This document shows, in pieces, positions 29,137 through 39,298 of a stretch of 64,000 nt of DNA. Origin of the DNA: Pseudomonas sp. GM21 (GTDB lineage Bacteria; Pseudomonadota; Gammaproteobacteria; Pseudomonadales; Pseudomonadaceae); NCBI RefSeq assembly GCF_000282215.1, contig NZ_AKJS01000010.1, positions 62,001 through 126,000 of the forward strand, written 5' to 3'. The position numbers and the translations under genes were made by a program. The notes beneath the pieces are model-generated. The model was not told the DNA's origin and searched no databases. It worked only from the letters and a program-made list of their open reading frames with translations. Each line of letters opens with the position of its first letter. Position 1 is the first letter of the stretch.

Positions 29137-31665
29137 GTGTTGAAGAAAACCCTGTTCCAGTTGCACTGGTTTTTCGGCATCAGTGCCGGGCTGGTCCTGG
29201 CCCTGATGGGCATCACCGGGGCAACGGTATCGTTTCAGGATGAAATCCTGAGTGTGCTTAACCCATCCGTGTTGCAGGTCGAGAAGCAGGTTGCCGGCGT
29301 CCTGCCGCCCGTCGAACTGGTTGAGCGTATCGAAGCCGCGTCCGGAAAAAAAGTCTCGATGCTCTCCGTCGAGACCGACAGCGGCAATGCGGCCAAGGTG
29401 TTTTTCACCCCGCCACCGGGCCAACGCCGTGGCGAGATGCGCTACTTCGATCCGTACACCGCCGAGTTCATGGGCGACGCCACCGGCCAGGATTTCTTCG
29501 GCTTGATGCTGCAACTGCACCGCTTCCTTGCCATGGGCGACACCGGCCGCAACATCACCGGCGCGTGCACGCTGATTCTGGTGTTCTTTTGCTTGTCCGG
29601 CCTGTACCTGCGCTGGCCGCGCCAGTGGAAAAGCTGGCGTGCCTGGCTGACCCTGGACTGGAAGAAAAAGGGTCGCAGCTTCAACTGGGATTTGCACTCG
29701 ATAGCCGGAACCTGGTGCCTGGTGTTTTACCTCCTGGCGGCGCTGACGGGGTTGTTCTGGTCGTATGAGTGGTACAACAAAGGCCTGACCCGTCTGCTGT
29801 CCGACGCACCGCAAAACGAGCGAGTTCGTGGTGGTCGCGGTCCTGCGCCGAGCGGTCCGCCACCAACCGCCGACTATTCGGCCATCTGGAGCAGCGTCTA
29901 CAGCGCCGCAGGCCCGGAACTCAGCGCTTACAACGTCCGTATGCCGCCCGTAGCCGGCCAACCGGCGACTGTGTTCTACCTGCTGAAAACCTCCCCCCAC
30001 GACCGTGCCCTGAACCAGATCACCCTCGATCCGGCGACCGGCATCGTCAGGCAGCACGATCGTTACAGCGACAAGAGCCTCAAGGCGCAATTGCTCACCA
30101 GCATCTACGCGCTGCACGTCGGCAACTACTTCGGCATGGTCGGGCGGATCCTCCTGATGATCAGCTCGCTGGCCATGCCGTTGTTTTTCGTCACGGGCTG
30201 GTTGCTGTACCTGGATCGCCGACGCAAGAAAAAACAGATCAAGAACGCACGCAAAGACCTCGCACAACCGGGCAGCGATGCACCCGCGTGGCTGATCGGT
30301 TTCGCCAGCCAAAGCGGTTTTGCCGAGCAACTGGCATGGCAGACAGCCGGACAATTGCAGTCCGCCGGACTGCCGGTGAAGGTGCAACCGCTGGCGAGTG
30401 TCAGCGAACAGGATTTACTGGATTCCAATAACGCGCTCTTCGTGGTCAGCACCTTCGGTGACGGCGAAGCGCCGGACAGTGCACGCGGGTTCGAACGCAA
30501 GGTGCTGGGTCGGGCATCGAGCCTGCAAAGCCTGAACTATGCAGTGCTGGGCCTCGGTGATCGCCAGTATCAACACTTCTGCGGCTTCGCCCGACGCTTG
30601 CACACCTGGCTGGGTGAGCATGGCGGCAAGACTTTGTTCGCGCCGGTAGAAGTCGACAGCGGCGACCCGTACGCCTTGCGTCACTGGCAGCACCAACTGG
30701 GTCTGTTGACCGGACAGACACCGGTCGACACCTGGCAAGCACCGAGCTACGACAACTGGACACTGGTCAGCCGCGAATTAATGAACCCGGACAGCATCGG
30801 TTCTCCGGTGTACTTGCTGGGCCTCTGCGCCCCCTCCACCAGCAGTTGGCTGGCCGGTGATCTGGTGGAAGTGCTGCCGCGTAATTGCCCGTGGGTCATC
30901 GAGCACTTCCTCGATGGCCTGGGCATCGACGGTCGTGCCACTGTTGAGTTTGATGGCTTGTCACAACCTCTGGAACAAGCGCTCGCCACGCGCCAACTGC
31001 CTGAGAACAGAGCCCATCTGGTCGGCCTGCACGCTCAGGCATTGCTCAATGCACTGGTGCCGTTGGCCATGCGCGAATACTCCATCGCCTCGATTGCTGC
31101 TGATGGCGTGCTGGAGTTGATCGTGCGTCAGGAAATGCACGCCGACGGCAGCCTGGGTATCGGCTCCGGATGGCTGACGGAACACGCGCCCGTGGGTGGT
31201 TCCATCAGCCTGCGCGTGCGGCGCAACAGTGGCTTCCATCTGCCGGCCGAACCGGTACCGATGATCCTGCTGGGCAACGGTACCGGCCTGGCCGGACTGC
31301 GCAGTTTGCTCAAGGCGCGGATTGCCGATGGGCAACAACGGCATTGGCTGCTGTTTGGAGAACGTCATCGGGAACACGATTACCTGTGCCGCGATGAGTT
31401 GGAAGAGTGGTTGATTTCAGGCGACCTGGAGCGGCTCGACCTGGCGTTCTCGCGGGATCAGGCCGAAAAGATCTATGTGCAGGATCGCCTGCGTGAGTCA
31501 GCCGATGAGTTGAAGAAATGGCTGGCCGATGGCGCCGTCATTTACATCTGCGGCAGCTTGCAAGGGATGGCGTCGGGCGTGGATCACGTGCTCAACGAGG
31601 TGCTCGGGATTGCTGAGGTAGATCGGCTGATCGAACAGGGTCGCTACCGCCGCGACGTCTACTGA
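29137..31665 (+). CDS. piuB: PepSY-domain membrane flavoprotein reductase PiuB
   Basis: 842 aa. The GTG at 29137 is preceded by AAGGCGAG; a TTG follows directly. The N-terminal ~370 residues are a PepSY-type membrane domain ([24 protein letters not shown]) with four membrane segments. Residues about 385-520 are a flavodoxin-like domain ([28 protein letters not shown]), and the rest is a FAD/NADPH reductase ([27 protein letters not shown]). It is the layout of sulfite-reductase-like PiuB proteins, thought to reduce siderophore iron. Location next to piuA matches P. aeruginosa by memory. Confidence 0.9.
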   Translation: MLKKTLFQLHWFFGISAGLVLALMGITGATVSFQDEILSVLNPSVLQVEKQVAGVLPPVELVERIEAASGKKVSMLSVETDSGNAAKVFFTPPPGQRRGEMRYFDPYTAEFMGDATGQDFFGLMLQLHRFLAMGDTGRNITGACTLILVFFCLSGLYLRWPRQWKSWRAWLTLDWKKKGRSFNWDLHSIAGTWCLVFYLLAALTGLFWSYEWYNKGLTRLLSDAPQNERVRGGRGPAPSGPPPTADYSAIWSSVYSAAGPELSAYNVRMPPVAGQPATVFYLLKTSPHDRALNQITLDPATGIVRQHDRYSDKSLKAQLLTSIYALHVGNYFGMVGRILLMISSLAMPLFFVTGWLLYLDRRRKKKQIKNARKDLAQPGSDAPAWLIGFASQSGFAEQLAWQTAGQLQSAGLPVKVQPLASVSEQDLLDSNNALFVVSTFGDGEAPDSARGFERKVLGRASSLQSLNYAVLGLGDRQYQHFCGFARRLHTWLGEHGGKTLFAPVEVDSGDPYALRHWQHQLGLLTGQTPVDTWQAPSYDNWTLVSRELMNPDSIGSPVYLLGLCAPSTSSWLAGDLVEVLPRNCPWVIEHFLDGLGIDGRATVEFDGLSQPLEQALATRQLPENRAHLVGLHAQALLNALVPLAMREYSIASIAADGVLELIVRQEMHADGSLGIGSGWLTEHAPVGGSISLRVRRNSGFHLPAEPVPMILLGNGTGLAGLRSLLKARIADGQQRHWLLFGERHREHDYLCRDELEEWLISGDLERLDLAFSRDQAEKIYVQDRLRESADELKKWLADGAVIYICGSLQGMASGVDHVLNEVLGIAEVDRLIEQGRYRRDVY

Positions 31666-31679
31666 CGATACCAATCCCC

Positions 31680-31768
31680 TGTGCGAGCGAGCTTTGTCGC
31701 GATGACGGTTTAACATTCAACACATTGTTGGCTGTTATACCGCAATCGCGAGCAAGCTCGCTCCCACA
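31680..31768. repeat. Class-3 inverted-repeat element, copy 1
   Basis: Arms TGTGCGAGCGAGCTTTGTCG and its near complement CGCGAGCAAGCTCGCTCCCACA bound about 90 bp. The second arm ends at 31768. Sister element at 33389-33478; the two flank the phosphatase gene. Confidence 0.8.
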
Positions 31769-31805
31769 TTGGTTCAGTGGCGAACCTAAAATGAGCGCAG
31801 CCCTC

Positions 31806-33347
31806 TCAGACCGGCTGCACCTTCTGCTCAAACACTGACACCCCATCCAGATCCCGCAACACCACCCTCATCTCCCCTGTCTGCCCGTCAATATTCACCT
31901 CGCCAAAAAACTGAAACCCGGCAAACGGCGAGGCGTTGTGCGTCGGCGATGCCTTCTCGAAAATCACCTCAGGGCCGAATGTCTTATCCAGCCGATCCGG
32001 CCCAAAACTCCCTGCGTTCAAAGGCCCGGCGACGAACTCCCAGAACGGATCAAAGTCCTGAAACGCGGCATGATCCGGGTGGTAATGATGCGCCGCGCAG
32101 TAGTGGACTTCCGCCGTCAAAAACACAAAGTTGCGCACCTGCTGCGCCCGCAAGAATCCTAACAACTCAGCGATTTCCAGCTCCCGCCCCTGCGCCGGTC
32201 CCGGGTCACCATTGGCCACCGCTTCCCACCGTGTCACGCCGGGGCTGACCTCACCGTCGGGCGCGCCAAGACCAATCGACATGTCGGCGGCGATGACTTT
32301 CCACTGCGCTTGCGAGCCATTCATTTCCTGCTTGAGCCAGTCCAGTTGCTCACGCCCGAGAAAGGGTTTTGCAGCGCCGAGGTTGTCATCGTTGGCGCCG
32401 CGATAACTGCGCATATCGAGCACAAACACATCGAGCAGCGGCCCATAGCCGAGCTTGCGATAAATCCGCCCGCCATTGTCGGCACTCTGCAAGCGCATGG
32501 GTGCGTATTCGAGCCAGGCCTGACGTCCGCGTCCGACCAGGTCGGGGATATCTTTCCCCTGATAGCGCACATCCAGTGGCTTGCCCGGCGACCAGTTGTT
32601 CACCACTTCATGGTCGTCCCATTGCCAGATCTGTGGGACCTCGGCGTTGAAGCGGCGGATGTTTTCATCCATCAGGTTGTAGCGGTAGTTACCGCGAAAA
32701 TCGTCGAGGCTTTGCGCGACGTTGCTCTTGGCTTCGCTGGTGATATTGCGCCACACCCGGCCACTTTCGGTGGTCAGTTGCGCGGGTATGGGGCCGTCGG
32801 CATAGATGGTGTCGCCGCTGTGGATAAAAAAGTCCGGCAGGCGCAACCGCATGGCTTCGTAGATGCGCATGCCACCGATATCCGGGTTGATACCAAAGCC
32901 CTGGCCGGCGGTGTCGCCGCTCCAGACAAAACGAATGTCACGGCGGGTTTGCGGCACGCTGCGCAAATGGCCGAACCAGGGTTCGCTGGCGACACCGCTT
33001 TGGGCGTCTTCGAAGGACACGCGATAGAAAATCGCCTGATCGGCGGGCAGCCCGGTGAGCTCCACCCGCGCGGTGAAATCGCTGCGGGCATCAGCCAATG
33101 GCGAGACCAATCGGCGCGGGTTGCTGAACAGACTGCGGGTATCCCATTCCACCACCATCCGCGCCGGACGGTCGCAGCGGCTCCAGATCATCGCCCGGTC
33201 ACCCAGCACGTCGCCGGACTGCACGCCATCGGTGAGTTGCGGACGATCCCTGACCGAAGCGATCACGGCCGGCGCAAGCCCCGGTAACAGTAGCCCCGCG
33301 CCCACCGCCTGGATGACAAGACGGCGACCGGGGTCGAATTCGCTCAT
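31806..33347 (-). CDS. phoD: PhoD-type alkaline phosphatase / phosphodiesterase
   Basis: 513 aa, start MSEFDPGRRLVIQAV at 33347 with GGGAGA upstream. A twin-arginine-like signal (GRRLVIQ, then hydrophobic AVGAGLLLPGLAPAV) suggests Tat export. The PhoD fold is seen in VWSGDTAGQGFGINPD, HSGDTIYADG, QIWQWDDHEVVNNW and the C-terminal AEVHYCAAHHYHP metal sites. PhoD enzymes are calcium-dependent phosphodiesterases that scavenge phosphate. Nothing in the flanks links it to a Pho box that I can confirm. It is flanked by two class-3 repeats. Confidence 0.85.
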   Translation of the reverse strand: MSEFDPGRRLVIQAVGAGLLLPGLAPAVIASVRDRPQLTDGVQSGDVLGDRAMIWSRCDRPARMVVEWDTRSLFSNPRRLVSPLADARSDFTARVELTGLPADQAIFYRVSFEDAQSGVASEPWFGHLRSVPQTRRDIRFVWSGDTAGQGFGINPDIGGMRIYEAMRLRLPDFFIHSGDTIYADGPIPAQLTTESGRVWRNITSEAKSNVAQSLDDFRGNYRYNLMDENIRRFNAEVPQIWQWDDHEVVNNWSPGKPLDVRYQGKDIPDLVGRGRQAWLEYAPMRLQSADNGGRIYRKLGYGPLLDVFVLDMRSYRGANDDNLGAAKPFLGREQLDWLKQEMNGSQAQWKVIAADMSIGLGAPDGEVSPGVTRWEAVANGDPGPAQGRELEIAELLGFLRAQQVRNFVFLTAEVHYCAAHHYHPDHAAFQDFDPFWEFVAGPLNAGSFGPDRLDKTFGPEVIFEKASPTHNASPFAGFQFFGEVNIDGQTGEMRVVLRDLDGVSVFEQKVQPV

Positions 33348-33388
33348 GGTGTTCTCCCTGAAAAGGAAAACTAAAGTACATGCCCACC

Positions 33389-33478
33389 TGTGGGAGCGAG
33401 CCTGCTCGCGATAGCGGTCTGACAGTCAACAAAGATGTTGAATGTGAGGGCCTCATCGCGAGCAGGCTCGCTCCCACA
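33389..33478. repeat. Class-3 inverted-repeat element, copy 2
   Basis: Arms TGTGGGAGCGAGCCTGCTCG and its complement lie at the two ends of a 90-bp unit, matching 31680-31768 in arms and in the ACA..GTTG centre. It lies between phoD and fruA. Confidence 0.85.
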
Positions 33479-33492
33479 AGGGTTTGGTGGTG

Positions 33493-35232
33493 TCAGGCCT
33501 GGGCGGGCTCCAGCGCCAGCTCCACAGCTTCAGGCCGTTTGAGCAGCGCATACGCCACCGCCGTCAGAATACTCCCGGCGACAATCGCCAGCAGGTACAA
33601 CAGCGCATGGTTGATCGCATTCGGGATCGCCAATACAAACAATCCGCCGTGCGGCGCCATCAGTTTGCAGCCGAAATACATCGACAATGCCCCGGCCAGG
33701 GCGCCACCGGCAATGCTCGCCGGAATCACCCGCAACGGGTCTTTCGCAGCAAACGGAATGGCCCCTTCGGAGATGAAGCACAAGCCCAGCACCAGCGCCG
33801 CTTTGCCGGCCTCGCGCTCGGTCTGGGCAAACTTTCGTCGCGCAATGAACGTGGCAATGCCCAAGCCAATCGGCGGCACCATGCCGGCAGCCATGGTCGC
33901 GGCCATGGGTGCATAACTCTGCGACGCCAGCAGCCCCACCGAGAACGCGTAGGCCGCCTTGTTGATCGGCCCGCCAAGGTCCACGCACATCATCCCGCCC
34001 AACAATACACCGAGCAAAATCGCATTGGTGGTGCCCATGCTGTCGAGGAAGTGCGTCAGCCCTTCCAGCATCCCGGCCACCGGTTTGCCGACCACGTAAA
34101 TCATCACCAGCCCGGTGAACAGACTCGCCAGCAGCGGGATGATCAGGATTGGCTTCAGCGCCTCAAGACTCTGCGGCAAACGCGCGTAGCGGTTGATCGC
34201 CTGCGCCGCATAACCGGCGATGAAACCGGCAATGATCCCGCCGATAAAACCGGCACCCAGGGTGCTTGCCAACATCCCGCCGATCATCCCCGGCGCCAGG
34301 CCCGGCCGGTCGGCAATCGAGTAGGCGATGTAGCCTGCCAGCAGCGGCACCATCAACTTGAACGCGGTGTCACCGCCGATCTGCATCAGCGCAGCCGCCA
34401 ATGTGCCCGGCTCCTTGAACGCGGTGATGCCGAACACAAAGGACAACGCAATCATCAACCCGCCCGCCACCACCATCGGCAGCATGAACGACACGCCGGT
34501 CAGCAGGTGTTTGTAAACGCCCGTCTTCTCTTGCTTGGCCGGGCCTTGTGAACCCGTGGCAGCGGTTTCCTGCCGACCTTCGGCCAGTGCTTTATTCAGC
34601 GTCGCTTCGGCCTGTTTCAGCGCTATGCCGGTGCCGCAGCGGTAAATCTTCTTGCCGGCGAAACGCTCGGTGGCGACTTCGATATCACAGGCCAACAACA
34701 CCACATCGGCATCGGCAATCGCCGCCGCGCTCAACGGATTGCGCGCGCCGACCGAGCCCTGGGTTTCCACTTGCAGGTCATAACCCAGACGCTTGGCCGC
34801 TTGCTGCAAGGCTTCGGCGGCCATGAAAGTGTGAGCGACGCCGGTCGGGCACGCGGTAATCGCGACCAGACGCGGGGCGTTTTTTACGAGGGCGACAGGC
34901 TCGGCCACGGCTTCGGGGGTGACGTAAACCTGAGCCTCTTCAGCACCGCGACGCAGCACCGCTTCAACATCTTGCAGGGCTTGCGCCGGGGTGCTCTGGA
35001 ACACCCGCTTGCCGACGAATCGCGACATATCCACCGACGCGCTGGTCACCAGCAACACCCACTGGGCCGCCTCGATCGTGGCCGCCGATAGTTGACGTTC
35101 CGGGTGCGCCGCATCGTTGACTTCGACACTGGTGCTCCAGCCCTGACGCTGGGCCGCCGCATCAAGCAAACGGGCGCACAGCACACTGGTGACCATGCCG
35201 TTCGGGCAGGCCGTAACAATGGCTAATTTCAT
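33493..35232 (-). CDS. fruA: Fructose-specific PTS enzyme IIBC
   Basis: 579 aa from ATG 35232, chosen because AAGAGGG lies six bases upstream; a GTG one codon earlier is less likely. Tandem IIB modules carry cysteines at C9 (ITACPNG-like TACPNG) and C128 (ITACPTGVAHTF). The second, with the full active-site context, is likely the phosphorylated one. The IIC domain from about 220 has eight or more membrane segments. It imports fructose and releases fructose 1-phosphate. It is last in fruB-fruK-fruA. Confidence 0.95.
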   Translation of the reverse strand: MKLAIVTACPNGMVTSVLCARLLDAAAQRQGWSTSVEVNDAAHPERQLSAATIEAAQWVLLVTSASVDMSRFVGKRVFQSTPAQALQDVEAVLRRGAEEAQVYVTPEAVAEPVALVKNAPRLVAITACPTGVAHTFMAAEALQQAAKRLGYDLQVETQGSVGARNPLSAAAIADADVVLLACDIEVATERFAGKKIYRCGTGIALKQAEATLNKALAEGRQETAATGSQGPAKQEKTGVYKHLLTGVSFMLPMVVAGGLMIALSFVFGITAFKEPGTLAAALMQIGGDTAFKLMVPLLAGYIAYSIADRPGLAPGMIGGMLASTLGAGFIGGIIAGFIAGYAAQAINRYARLPQSLEALKPILIIPLLASLFTGLVMIYVVGKPVAGMLEGLTHFLDSMGTTNAILLGVLLGGMMCVDLGGPINKAAYAFSVGLLASQSYAPMAATMAAGMVPPIGLGIATFIARRKFAQTEREAGKAALVLGLCFISEGAIPFAAKDPLRVIPASIAGGALAGALSMYFGCKLMAPHGGLFVLAIPNAINHALLYLLAIVAGSILTAVAYALLKRPEAVELALEPAQA

Positions 35233-35243
35233 CACAAACCCTC

Positions 35244-36185
35244 TTATTGTTCTGTCAGGGGACGCACGCGCACACCCTGTTCAAGCTGCGCCAATTGCCT
35301 GGCATCGCCGATGCCGAAACCGATCTGGGTGACCGCCATCGCGGCAATCGCCGTGGCGGTGCGCAGGGTCTGTTCAGGCGTATCGGCGCTGAGCAATCCA
35401 TGGAGCATGCCGGCCAACAACGAATCGCCCGCGCCCACCGTGCTGGCGACGCTGACCTTGGGCGGCGTGGCATGCAATGCCGAACCGACACTGAACCAGT
35501 TCACGCCATCCGCCCCGTGGGAGATCACCACGTGCTCGATGCCTAGAGCGTGCAAACGGCTCGCGGCTTCGGCTTGAGCCGCCACCGAAACGACCTCGCA
35601 ACCCAGCGCATCGGCCAGCTCTTCGGTGTTGGGCTTGATCAGCCACGGGCCGGCCTTGAGTGCAACGCGCAAGGCTTCGCCGCTGGTGTCGAGGGCGACG
35701 TTCAATCCGAGTTTTTTCAAGCGCACAATCAACGCCTGCAGCCAGTGCGCACTGACGCCTTGCGGCAAACTTCCGGCGACGACGACCACATCATGACCGG
35801 GCGCAATCTGCACAAGGCGATCAAACAACGCCTGCTGCGCGGCTTCACTGACCCTCGGCCCCGGACCATTGAGGTCGGTGATGCGCCCGTCGCTTTCCGC
35901 CAGTTTGATGTTGCTGCGAATCTCGCCCGGAACCCGGATAAACGCGTCGACAAAACCGCGTTTGGCGAACAGGGTTTCGAACGCCTGAAGATTGTCCTCT
36001 CCGAGAAATCCGCTGACGGTCAGCTGATGGCCGAGGTCCGCCAACACTTGCGCCACGTTCACGCCTTTACCGGCGGCGTGGGTGTGCATGGCGCCGCTGC
36101 GGTTGACCTGACCGGGTTCCAGGCGTGGCAACTGGACGGTCAGGTCCAGTGCCGGATTGAGGGTGAGGGTTAAAATCCGGGCCAT
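35244..36185 (-). CDS. fruK: 1-phosphofructokinase
   Basis: 313 aa, ATG at 36185 overlapping the fruB stop by one base (TAATG). PfkB family: N-terminal LTLNPALDLTVQLPR, ATP site VASTVGAGDSLLAGML with the catalytic D in GAGDS, and GKGVNVAQVL. It makes fructose 1,6-bisphosphate from the product of FruA. Confidence 0.96.
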   Translation of the reverse strand: MARILTLTLNPALDLTVQLPRLEPGQVNRSGAMHTHAAGKGVNVAQVLADLGHQLTVSGFLGEDNLQAFETLFAKRGFVDAFIRVPGEIRSNIKLAESDGRITDLNGPGPRVSEAAQQALFDRLVQIAPGHDVVVVAGSLPQGVSAHWLQALIVRLKKLGLNVALDTSGEALRVALKAGPWLIKPNTEELADALGCEVVSVAAQAEAASRLHALGIEHVVISHGADGVNWFSVGSALHATPPKVSVASTVGAGDSLLAGMLHGLLSADTPEQTLRTATAIAAMAVTQIGFGIGDARQLAQLEQGVRVRPLTEQ

Positions 36186-39046
36186 TACAGAGCCTCCACT
36201 AATGCGCGCACTTCATTGGCGCTACCCACGGCCAGGGCCTGTCGGGCGAGAGTTTGCGTCTGGGCGAGGTTGAGCTCACGAATACGCGCCTTGACCTCGG
36301 CAATGCTGCGACCCGAGACGCTGAGTTCGTCCACACCCAGTCCGACCAACACCGGTACCGCCAGCGGGTCGGCCGCCAGTTCGCCGCACACGCCGACCCA
36401 TTTGCCATGGGCATGCGCCGCGCGCACGGTGATGTCGATCAGTTGTAGCACCGCCGGGTGCAAGCCGTCGGCCTGGGCGGACAAGGTCGGATGACCGCGG
36501 TCGATGGCCAAGGTGTATTGCGTCAGGTCGTTGGTGCCGACGCTGAAGAAGTCGACCTCTTTGGCCAGCACCGGCGCCAACAAGGCCGCCGACGGCACTT
36601 CGATCATAATCCCCAGTTGCAGGTCCGCAACCGGGATTTCCAGACGCAAACGTTCGGTCATGTCCCGCGCCTGACGCCATTCATCGACGTTGCCCACCAT
36701 CGGAAACATGATGCGCAGCGGACGGTTGTCGGCGGCCCGCAGCAAGGCGCGCAATTGCGCTTCCATGATCTTCGGACGTTGCAGCGTCAGGCGAATGCCC
36801 CGCACGCCGAGGAACGGGTTTTCTTCCTTGGCGATGGGCCAATACGGCAACGGTTTGTCGCCACCGACGTCGAGGGTACGCACCACCAGCGGCCGACCGG
36901 CCAGGCCGTCGAGGACGCGACGGTATTCGACTTCCTGGGTAGCTTCGTCCGGCGCCTGCTGGTGGGCCATGAAAATCAGTTCGGTGCGCAACAAGCCAAT
37001 GCCTTCGGCGCCCTGCTCCACCGCGCTGGTGACGCCCGCGCTTTCGCCAATGTTGGCGAACACTTCGACCGCGTGACCATCGGTGGTGAGGGCCGGTTGA
37101 TGGCGTTGTTCAGCGGCCCTTTGCAAACGCAGTTCGCGGGTGTCGCGCTCTTCCGTGGCGCGTTGCAAGGTCAACACATCGGCGTCCACATGCAAGCGAC
37201 CGCGTTGGCCATCAATCAGTAAAGGCGTACCCGGCGCCAGCAGCAACACGGCCTCCCCGGCACCGACCAGCGCTGGAATGCCCAGCGCCCGGGCAACAAT
37301 GGCGCTGTGCGCCGTGGCGCCGCCCCGAGCCGTGAGAATACCGGCGACGCGAGCCGGATCGAGACGCGCCACATCGGACGGCCCCACTTCGTCCATCACC
37401 AGAATGTAAGGCTGGTCCGGCTCGCTCGGCGTTACAACGCCAGCCAGTTGCGCCAGCACACGACGGCCAATGTCGCGCAAATCAGCCGCCCGCTCGGCGA
37501 GCAATGCGTCCTGCAACGATTCCTGTTGCCGGGCCGCCGCTTCGATCACCGCCATGCACGCCGCCTCGGCGCTTTCGCCTTGTTTGAGACGGGTGTCGAC
37601 TTCATCGCTCAGCTCCGGGTCGTCGAGCATTTCCTGGTGAGTGATGAAAATCTCGCGGATGGCCTTGGACTTGCTACGATCGATCAAGCCTTGGATGTCG
37701 CGACGCACCTGCGCCATTGCGTGTATGAGACGCTCACGTTCGATGCTGGCAGACTCGCCACGCAACGGATAATCGATGATTTGCAGCACCTGAATATGCG
37801 CCGGACCGATGGCAATACCCGGGGCAGCTGCGATGGCTTGAATGACACTGCCGGACGCCGGGGCGAGCAGCACTTCGGCCACCTCGGCAACTGCTTCGTG
37901 CTGTTGGCTCACCGCCGGCAATGGCTCGACCTCTTCACCGAGGCCGTCTTCGATGGCAGTCAACAAGGCCGGCAAGGCATCGGCGGCAATGCTCGGCTCG
38001 GCAACGAATTCCAGCACTTGGCCCCGACGGGCGCCGAGACTGAGCAGTTTGCTCAAGCTTTTTACCGATACCGCACTGTCCTGGCCGTCGACGATGCGTA
38101 CGCGAATTTCACCTTCAAAACTTTTCGCCAGTTGCGCGAGGATTTTCGCCGGGCGCGCGTGCAAGCCGTGGGCGTTGGCCAGGGCGATGCGAGCGCTCGG
38201 CCAGTCCGCCGGCAGTTCGCCACCCAGCACTTCGAGCACCTTGCGACTGCTGGTGGCGCGGCCCAGTTCGTGACCGCGACCTTCAATCAGCAACGCACAA
38301 AGACGTTCGAGCAAGGCTTGATGCGCCTCACCGAGGCTGGCCAGGCAGAACAGACCGCTGAGTGGCTGGCCGAGGTAGCGCATCGGTTTGTCCGGGGTGA
38401 CGAAGGCCAGGCCCGGGCGCTTCACCGTTTGTTCGCTGTGCAACCACCACAAGCCATCGCCCAGCGGTAACGCTTCGACCTGTTGCAACACGGCGGAGAA
38501 ACCGTTGCTGACGCAATCGGCCTGGCGCAGCAAACGCGCACCGCGCCAGACCAGTTCCTCGAAGTCATCGGCGGACACACCCAGGCCGATCATCTGTGCA
38601 TCCAGCGCCAATTCCTGTGGCGCGCCTTGCAGCAGTTTCAACAAGGCCTCGGCGGAGCTGGCACGGCGCAGAGCCTGGCCCAGATCGGTTTCGCCGAGGG
38701 CGCGGGTCAGCAGTTGCAACAATCGCAAATGTTCATCGGACTTGGCCGCGATACCGATCGCCAGGTAAACGATCTGGCCGTCGCCCCAATCCACGCCCTC
38801 GGGGAACTGCATCAGCCGCACGCCGGTGGTAAACACCAGATCGCGGGTCTGCGGTGTACCGTGGGGGATGGCAATACCTTGTCCGAGAAAGGTCGAGCCC
38901 TGAGCTTCTCGCGCCTGCAAGCCGGCCAGATAGCCCTCGGCAACCAGGCCATCAGCGATCAGATGCTCGGCCAATAACTGTAACGCAGCGGACTTATCCA
39001 CAGCCGATTGGCCCATGGAAATCTGCTCTAGGGTGAGCTCGAGCAT
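36185..39046 (-). CDS. fruB: Fructose PTS multiphosphoryl transfer protein (EIIA-HPr-EI fusion)
   Basis: 953 aa. Domain order: EIIA (residues 1-145, phospho-His H62 in AIPHGTP), a linker, HPr (about 285-370, H296 in HGLHARPA) and enzyme I (about 400-953, H580 in GGATAHSAIV; PEP-binding ends IMFPMVGNVDEW and GVCGELAADP). Pseudomonads use this single phosphoryl chain for fructose uptake. Upstream there is a FruR operator. ATG at 39046 with GAGAAAGC upstream. Confidence 0.96.
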   Translation of the reverse strand: MLELTLEQISMGQSAVDKSAALQLLAEHLIADGLVAEGYLAGLQAREAQGSTFLGQGIAIPHGTPQTRDLVFTTGVRLMQFPEGVDWGDGQIVYLAIGIAAKSDEHLRLLQLLTRALGETDLGQALRRASSAEALLKLLQGAPQELALDAQMIGLGVSADDFEELVWRGARLLRQADCVSNGFSAVLQQVEALPLGDGLWWLHSEQTVKRPGLAFVTPDKPMRYLGQPLSGLFCLASLGEAHQALLERLCALLIEGRGHELGRATSSRKVLEVLGGELPADWPSARIALANAHGLHARPAKILAQLAKSFEGEIRVRIVDGQDSAVSVKSLSKLLSLGARRGQVLEFVAEPSIAADALPALLTAIEDGLGEEVEPLPAVSQQHEAVAEVAEVLLAPASGSVIQAIAAAPGIAIGPAHIQVLQIIDYPLRGESASIERERLIHAMAQVRRDIQGLIDRSKSKAIREIFITHQEMLDDPELSDEVDTRLKQGESAEAACMAVIEAAARQQESLQDALLAERAADLRDIGRRVLAQLAGVVTPSEPDQPYILVMDEVGPSDVARLDPARVAGILTARGGATAHSAIVARALGIPALVGAGEAVLLLAPGTPLLIDGQRGRLHVDADVLTLQRATEERDTRELRLQRAAEQRHQPALTTDGHAVEVFANIGESAGVTSAVEQGAEGIGLLRTELIFMAHQQAPDEATQEVEYRRVLDGLAGRPLVVRTLDVGGDKPLPYWPIAKEENPFLGVRGIRLTLQRPKIMEAQLRALLRAADNRPLRIMFPMVGNVDEWRQARDMTERLRLEIPVADLQLGIMIEVPSAALLAPVLAKEVDFFSVGTNDLTQYTLAIDRGHPTLSAQADGLHPAVLQLIDITVRAAHAHGKWVGVCGELAADPLAVPVLVGLGVDELSVSGRSIAEVKARIRELNLAQTQTLARQALAVGSANEVRALVEAL

Positions 39047-39179
39047 GCTTTCTCCTTTTTGGCATCTGATGACGCCAGGTATTGTTTTGAATGAATCAGC
39101 ACAGGCGCCTAATCTTCACTTTTGGCGGTTTCACGGCAGAACCGGCCAAAGGTGCCTACAGTCCCGAAAATACGCCTGC

Positions 39180-39191
39180 TGAAACGTTTAA
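39180..39191 (-). promoter_or_regulatory. FruR (Cra) operator upstream of fruB
   Basis: The minus strand reads TTAAACGTTTCA exactly, the FruR site I recall from P. putida. It is 134 bp before the fruB start and 108 bp before fruR on the other strand, so it may serve both. A partial half-site (GTGAAACCG) is at about 39120-39134. Confidence 0.75.
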
Positions 39192-39298
39192 TCTAGAATA
39201 CTTGGCACGTTACTCGATAATGTCTCATCCTTGAAGCCCAACTTGTCGGATGTGCTTGGACATTAGTCGTCTGCCTGATTCGGGTAGGATTGGCGAAA

